Source: Bradyrhizobium genosp. SA-3
Lineage (GTDB): Bacteria > Pseudomonadota > Alphaproteobacteria > Rhizobiales > Xanthobacteraceae
Direction of reading: 5' to 3'
DNA length: 34,305 nt
Assembly: GCF_004212635.1 (NCBI RefSeq)
Contig: NZ_PSRT01000089.1
Coordinates: forward strand, 1-34,305
Both the position numbers and the translations under genes were made by a program. The notes under the pieces were generated by a model. That model made no database searches and was not told the origin of the DNA. It worked only from the letters and a program-made list of their open reading frames with translations. Each line of letters starts with the position of its first letter. Positions within the stretch are counted from its first letter, which is position 1. Of the stretch, positions 30,994-34,305 are shown one piece after another.

Positions 30994-31009
30994 TTGCACG
31001 AATATGCAA
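30994..31009. promoter_or_regulatory. TTGCA-N6-TGCAA dyad before the chemoreceptor gene
   Basis: A perfect 5-bp inverted repeat with 6-bp spacer ends 23 bp before the ATG. It could be an operator. The binder is unknown and a dyad of this size can arise by chance. Confidence 0.3.
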
Positions 31010-31032
31010 GAATTACGGGGGTCATTCCATCC

Positions 31033-32763
31033 ATGTCCAACCTTCTCTCGGCGAAGTTCCTGCCGCAGTTCAAGCTCGGCACCAAGGCCGTCCTGTGCGC
31101 GGTACTGTTGATCGCCATGAATACAGCGCTCGTGGTCGGCGCCGGCTATTGGTCGCTGACGTCCGCCTTCAATGATCGCGCGCTCCGCGACATCGAGGTC
31201 AATCTGCGCACGCTGGCGCTGGCCTTTGCCGAGACCGTTCCAGACGTCAAGATCACGGTCCGGGATGGCGCTGTCCAGCGCGCCGAGATTCCCAAGATGC
31301 CCGACCTCAGGGATCACGCCATCGTCGATCGCGCGGTGTCCTATGTCGGCGGCAATGCGACCCTGTTCGTGTTCGACGAGGCGAGCGGACAGTTCGTGCG
31401 ACGCTCGACCAACGTGAAGAAAGAGAATGGTGACCGCGCCGTCGGCACCCAGCTTGCCCCCGATCATCCGGGGCAGGCGCCGCTGCGTCGTGGCGAGGCC
31501 TATAAGGGACCGGCCACGCTGTTCGGCAAGACATTCATGACCGCCTATTTCCCGATTCTGGACGCGACCGGCAAGGTCGCCGGCATTCTCTATGTCGGCA
31601 TCCCGATGGCCCAGTTCGAGAGCATGCTGTCCCAGGCGATCGAGAGCATGGCCGCCGCCGCGGGTCTCGCCGCGCTCCTGGTCCTGATCCTCACCTTGGT
31701 GATCGTCCGACGGGTCACGAAACCGCTCACCTCGGTCACGCGTTCGCTCACGGCGCTTGCCAATGGCCAGAGCGACGTTGCGATCGACTGCGAGGACCGC
31801 GCCGACGAGATCGGCGAGATCGCCCGCACGGTCGCGGTGTTCAAGAGCAATTCGCTGGAGCGAGCGCGCCTGCGCAGCGAGCAGGCGGCGGCCACAGCTG
31901 CGGCTGCCGAGCAGCGCAAATCCGACCTGCGCAACTTCGTCGAGGAGTTCCGCGGCAGTGTCGGCGGTATTCTCGACAAGGTGCTGACATCGTCGGGCGA
32001 GTTCGAGCGCGTGGCGCGGCAGCTCACCGATGGGGCGCGCTCCACCGCCGATCTGTCGGCGCGGTCCGCCGGAGCCTCCGAAAATGCCTCCGAGCACGTG
32101 CGTTCGGCTGCGTCGGCCTCCGACGAGCTGTCCCAATCGATCTCCGAGATCACCCGCCGGGTTCAGGAATCCAACGAGATCTCCGCCGAGGCGGTGCGGC
32201 AGGCCGAGGCCACCGACCAGCGTATCGCGCAGCTCTCCGAGGCGGGCTCGCGCATCGGCGACGTCGTCAAGCTGATCACCTCCATCGCCGAGCAGACCAA
32301 CCTGCTTGCGCTGAACGCCACCATCGAGGCCGCGCGCGCCGGCGATGCCGGCCGCGGCTTCGCTGTCGTGGCTCAGGAGGTCAAGACGCTCGCCGGCCAG
32401 ACCGCCAAGGCGACCGAGGAGATCTCGAACCAGATCGCCAGCATGCAGCTTGCGACGGAGGAGTCGGTTGCCGCCGTCAAGGGGATCGGTCAGACCATCG
32501 AGCGCATCAGCAGCATCGCGGGCTCGATTTCGGCTGCGGTCGAGCAGCAGCGGAGCGCCACGCACAACATCGCGGCCAGCGTTCGCGCTGCGGCCACTGG
32601 CACCGCCGATGTCGCGGTCAATGTCCGTCACGCCGCCAAGGGTGCGAGCGAGACAGGCGAGACCTCGGGCCGGATGTTCGCCTCCGCCCAGGCGCTGTCG
32701 GGCGAGAGCCTGCATCTCAAGGCCGAGGTCGACGGCTTCCTCGACCGCGTCCACGCGGCGTGA
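31033..32763 (+). CDS. Methyl-accepting chemotaxis protein with periplasmic Cache domain
   Basis: This is a 576-residue transducer from the ATG at 31033, with a GGGGG tract 13 bases before it. Membrane helix 1 (17-40) is followed by a single Cache-type ligand domain (about 45-198; motifs TLFVFDEASGQFVRRSTNV, GEAYKGPATLFGKTFMTAYF, PILDATGKVAGILYVGIPM). This is the Cache3/Cache2 form that often senses organic acids. Membrane helix 2 (204-226), HAMP (227-280) and the signalling domain follow, with the hairpin tip IAEQTNLLALNATIEAARAG (418-437). There is no CheB/CheR pentapeptide at the C-terminus (ends DRVHAA). The open frame extends 366 codons upstream only by chance. Confidence 0.93.
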   Translation: MSNLLSAKFLPQFKLGTKAVLCAVLLIAMNTALVVGAGYWSLTSAFNDRALRDIEVNLRTLALAFAETVPDVKITVRDGAVQRAEIPKMPDLRDHAIVDRAVSYVGGNATLFVFDEASGQFVRRSTNVKKENGDRAVGTQLAPDHPGQAPLRRGEAYKGPATLFGKTFMTAYFPILDATGKVAGILYVGIPMAQFESMLSQAIESMAAAAGLAALLVLILTLVIVRRVTKPLTSVTRSLTALANGQSDVAIDCEDRADEIGEIARTVAVFKSNSLERARLRSEQAAATAAAAEQRKSDLRNFVEEFRGSVGGILDKVLTSSGEFERVARQLTDGARSTADLSARSAGASENASEHVRSAASASDELSQSISEITRRVQESNEISAEAVRQAEATDQRIAQLSEAGSRIGDVVKLITSIAEQTNLLALNATIEAARAGDAGRGFAVVAQEVKTLAGQTAKATEEISNQIASMQLATEESVAAVKGIGQTIERISSIAGSISAAVEQQRSATHNIAASVRAAATGTADVAVNVRHAAKGASETGETSGRMFASAQALSGESLHLKAEVDGFLDRVHAA

Positions 32764-32767
32764 TCCA

Positions 32768-32850
32768 ACGCAGTCATTCCGGGGCGGTCCAAAGGACCGA
32801 GCCCGGAATCTCGAGATCCCGGGTCTGGTCGTTCGGACCATCCCGGGATG
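32768..32850. repeat. Palindromic repeat, TCATTCCGGGGCGGTCC type
   Basis: CAGTCATTCCGGGGCGGTCC, AAAGGACCGAGCCCGGAATC and a CTCGAGAT centre are mirrored by CCCGGGTCTGGTCG, TTCGGACCATCCCGGGATGA. It lies between the converging chemoreceptor and peroxiredoxin genes and probably ends both transcripts. Confidence 0.75.
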
Positions 32851-32859
32851 ACAGTTGGG

Positions 32860-33519
32860 TTATTTCGGCTGCGGCACGATGCGGATGTAGGGCTTCGGCT
32901 CCTTCCAGCCCTGCGGGTAGATCGTCTTGGCCTCGTCGTTGGAGACCGAACCCGCGATGATGACGTCCTCGCCCTGGGTCCAGTCGGCCGGCGTCGCGAC
33001 GCGATGCTTGGCGGTGAGCTGGAGCGAGTCGATGGCGCGGAGGATCTCCTGGAAGTTTCGCCCCGTGGTCATCGGGTAGACCAGCACCAGCTTGATCTTC
33101 TTGTCCGGCCCGATGACGAAGACGTTGCGGACGGTCTGATTGTCGGCCGGCGTGCGGGTGAGGGGATCGCCCGAGGTCGAGGCCGGCAGCATCTCGTAGA
33201 GCTTGGAGACGTTGAAATCGGTGTCGCCGATCATCGGGTAGTTCGGTGCGGCACCTTGCGTCTCCTTGATGTCCTCCGACCATTTGGAATGGCGGTCGAC
33301 CGGATCGACCGAGAGGCCCATCAGCTTGACGCCGCGCTTGTCGAATTCCGGCTTCAACTTGGCGAGAGCGCCGAGCTCGGTCGTACAAACCGGCGTGAAG
33401 TCCTTGGGGTGCGAGAACAGTAGCGCCCAGCTGTTGCCGATCCAATCGTGGAACTTGATCTTCCCTTCGGTGGTCTCAGCTTCGAAGTCGGGTGCGGTGG
33501 CGCCGATCGGAAGTGTCAT
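32860..33519 (-). CDS. 1-Cys peroxiredoxin (Prx6 type)
   Basis: This is a 219-residue cytoplasmic thiol peroxidase that reduces H2O2 and alkyl hydroperoxides. Marks are LFSHPKDFTPVCTTELG with peroxidatic Cys45, Thr42 and the downstream Arg in TADNQTVRNVFVIGP-like RTPADNQTVRNVFVIGPDKK. The 219-residue length with the C-terminal extension (PADWTQGEDVIIAGSVSNDE) defines the Prx6 subfamily. No second Cys suitable as resolving residue is present. The ATG is preceded by GAGGTAGAACC. Rhizobial homologues are induced by oxidants. It stands alone under its own promoter. Confidence 0.94.
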   Translation of the reverse strand: MTLPIGATAPDFEAETTEGKIKFHDWIGNSWALLFSHPKDFTPVCTTELGALAKLKPEFDKRGVKLMGLSVDPVDRHSKWSEDIKETQGAAPNYPMIGDTDFNVSKLYEMLPASTSGDPLTRTPADNQTVRNVFVIGPDKKIKLVLVYPMTTGRNFQEILRAIDSLQLTAKHRVATPADWTQGEDVIIAGSVSNDEAKTIYPQGWKEPKPYIRIVPQPK

Positions 33520-33568
33520 GGTTCTACCTCATCTCATTGAATTTACTTGATAATTCATCTTTTGCCGT

Positions 33569-33604
33569 CGTCGTCAGTATAGAATGCCGGAGAGGCCAAG
33601 TGAA
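33569..33604 (-). promoter_or_regulatory. Promoter of the peroxiredoxin gene
   Basis: Minus strand: TTCACT (33604-33599), 17 bp, TATACT (33581-33576), giving a start near 33569 and a 50-nt leader. No clear OxyR site is seen. The rest of 33605-33838 holds nothing I can name. Confidence 0.5.
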
Positions 33605-33838
33605 CCGGCTCAAGTAAAATGTGAATTCCTTCTTTGAAGAGCCGATTTCCTAGCACCTTTCTGTTACAGCGGCGCCTGCGGCGAGACATCTCCATCCGGG
33701 GTCACATGGTCGCGATTGCCCCGATAATGCCTTTTATGAATTTCATCACGCTCGCCCGGCGCTTCCTAGAACCAGAATGGTCCTAACAGCGACCAATTGG
33801 CAACCATCTAGAAAAGTCGCGATCCCCGTATCGAATCG

Positions 33839-33853
33839 TTAACCACCCCTTTA
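33839..33853. promoter_or_regulatory. Candidate CtrA site
   Basis: TTAA-CCACCCC-TTTA matches the CtrA full-site consensus TTAA-N7-TTAA with one mismatch, and it ends 48 bp before the ATG of the last gene. One near-match in a 380-bp AT-richer gap is weak evidence. Confidence 0.35.
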
Positions 33854-33901
33854 CGTCGGCATGAAAATGCTGGCCGATCAGAAGAAATCTGGAAGTGAAC
33901 T

Positions 33902-34305
33902 ATGTCTGCCGCTGCGCCTAAGCCTACCGAGTCGTCGTCCCTCGAACCGTCCTGCCGCGATACCGCGGCCCATGCGCTGAGCATCGTGCGCGACGGCGTG
34001 ATCACGGGGGAAGGCCCGACCACCAAGGGAAGGGTGCATTTCTCCCGTTCGCTCGATGCCGATGACACCGCCTGGTGCGTACGCATCCTGACCGCCACCG
34101 CCGTCAACGACCAGCCGGTGAGCCGCACCGAAGCCGAAGTGCTGTTCGAGATCAACGAGGCCGCGACCGAGCGCACCGACGGTGGCCGGTTCGACGATCT
34201 GCTCGCCAAGGCGGTTGCCCATTATGCCGCGAGCGCCTCGGGCCTGAAGGTGCCGCCGCGCAGCGTCGCGCTGTCGGCCGACACCGAGATCGAGAGCTGG
34301 GCGCC
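33902..34305 (+). CDS. Unknown protein, C-terminus outside window
   Basis: The frame opens at ATG 33902 with GGAAG 8 bases upstream and stays open to the window edge (134 codons). The product begins SAAAPKPTESSSLEPSCRDT, followed by AAHALSIVRDGVITGEGPTT, a region of alternating hydrophobic residues (AWCVRILTATAVNDQPVSRT) and a helix FDDLLAKAVAHYAASASGLK. No signal peptide, membrane segment or catalytic motif is visible. I do not recognise the family. Third-position GC is high, in line with a real gene. Confidence 0.75.
   Translation, partial: MSAAAPKPTESSSLEPSCRDTAAHALSIVRDGVITGEGPTTKGRVHFSRSLDADDTAWCVRILTATAVNDQPVSRTEAEVLFEINEAATERTDGGRFDDLLAKAVAHYAASASGLKVPPRSVALSADTEIESWA

Noticed and set aside
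29935..32763. A single 942-residue protein ending in a chemoreceptor
   Set aside because: Residues before 31033 run antisense through the H1-like gene and the photolyase fossil. The chemoreceptor has its own ATG and first membrane helix.
30802..32841. 679-codon minus-strand open frame over the chemoreceptor
   Set aside because: It is an antisense shadow of the chemoreceptor with no family features. Only its downstream neighbourhood (30652-30871, another frame) has photolyase similarity.

Overview
The window looks like chromosomal DNA of a Bradyrhizobium-type alphaproteobacterium (Nitrobacteraceae). I infer this from the high GC, the single-chain 1163-residue indolepyruvate:ferredoxin oxidoreductase, the many small secreted Tyr/Gly-rich proteins, FixK-type boxes, and a dense set of palindromic intergenic repeats known from this group. 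No phage, insertion sequence, CRISPR array or rRNA is visible. There is one tRNA gene, tRNA-Arg(TCG).

Layout. 1-6.8 kb holds a GCG_CRPN-like secreted peptide (cut by the window edge), a secreted alpha/beta hydrolase, and an ArsR-type regulator facing a NIPSNAP / ABM-domain monooxygenase / isocitrate-lyase-PEP-mutase trio. A one-pass membrane protein, a TRIC/UPF0126 channel and a tri-haem cytochrome c follow. 7.0-17.0 kb is a co-directional metabolic block: indolepyruvate:ferredoxin oxidoreductase, about 1.1 kb of repeats, then thiolase-like protein, DUF35 protein, hydratase-2, SDR dehydrogenase, dihydrodipicolinate-synthase-family lyase and a NUDT19-like Nudix hydrolase. The hydratase, SDR and thiolase are separate-gene counterparts of the eukaryotic peroxisomal multifunctional enzyme type 2 plus SCP-x. 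The block plausibly makes an acyl-CoA from a 2-oxo acid and shortens it, but the substrate is unknown. 17.1-25.1 kb holds an EamA transporter, a large PAS-containing histidine kinase, a frameshifted YdcZ-type transporter next to an AraC regulator, a GrlR-like protein, a VOC protein and several envelope proteins of unknown function. 25.3-34.3 kb holds the tRNA, a second AraC regulator, a 44-residue CPxC protein, a Tyr-rich secreted protein, a host-attachment-family gene, a ClpP-like periplasmic protein, another EamA transporter, a split small gene, a histone-H1-like protein, a photolyase remnant, a chemoreceptor, a 1-Cys peroxiredoxin and an open reading frame running off the end.

Regulation readable from sequence: (i) the arsR-like gene has a promoter whose -10 hexamer sits inside a perfect 8-8-8 dyad and whose predicted start point is the A of the ATG, suggesting a leaderless, self-repressed mRNA. 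(ii) A FixK2-type box is centred 41.5 bp upstream of the predicted start point of the host-attachment gene, with a second, one-mismatch box before the CPxC gene. (iii) Near-consensus sigma-70 promoters precede the H1-like and peroxiredoxin genes. (iv) A CtrA-like site precedes the last open frame.

Three small genes or remnants between 20.8 and 30.9 kb are broken by frameshifts. They may be true pseudogenes or assembly errors, and reads should be checked.
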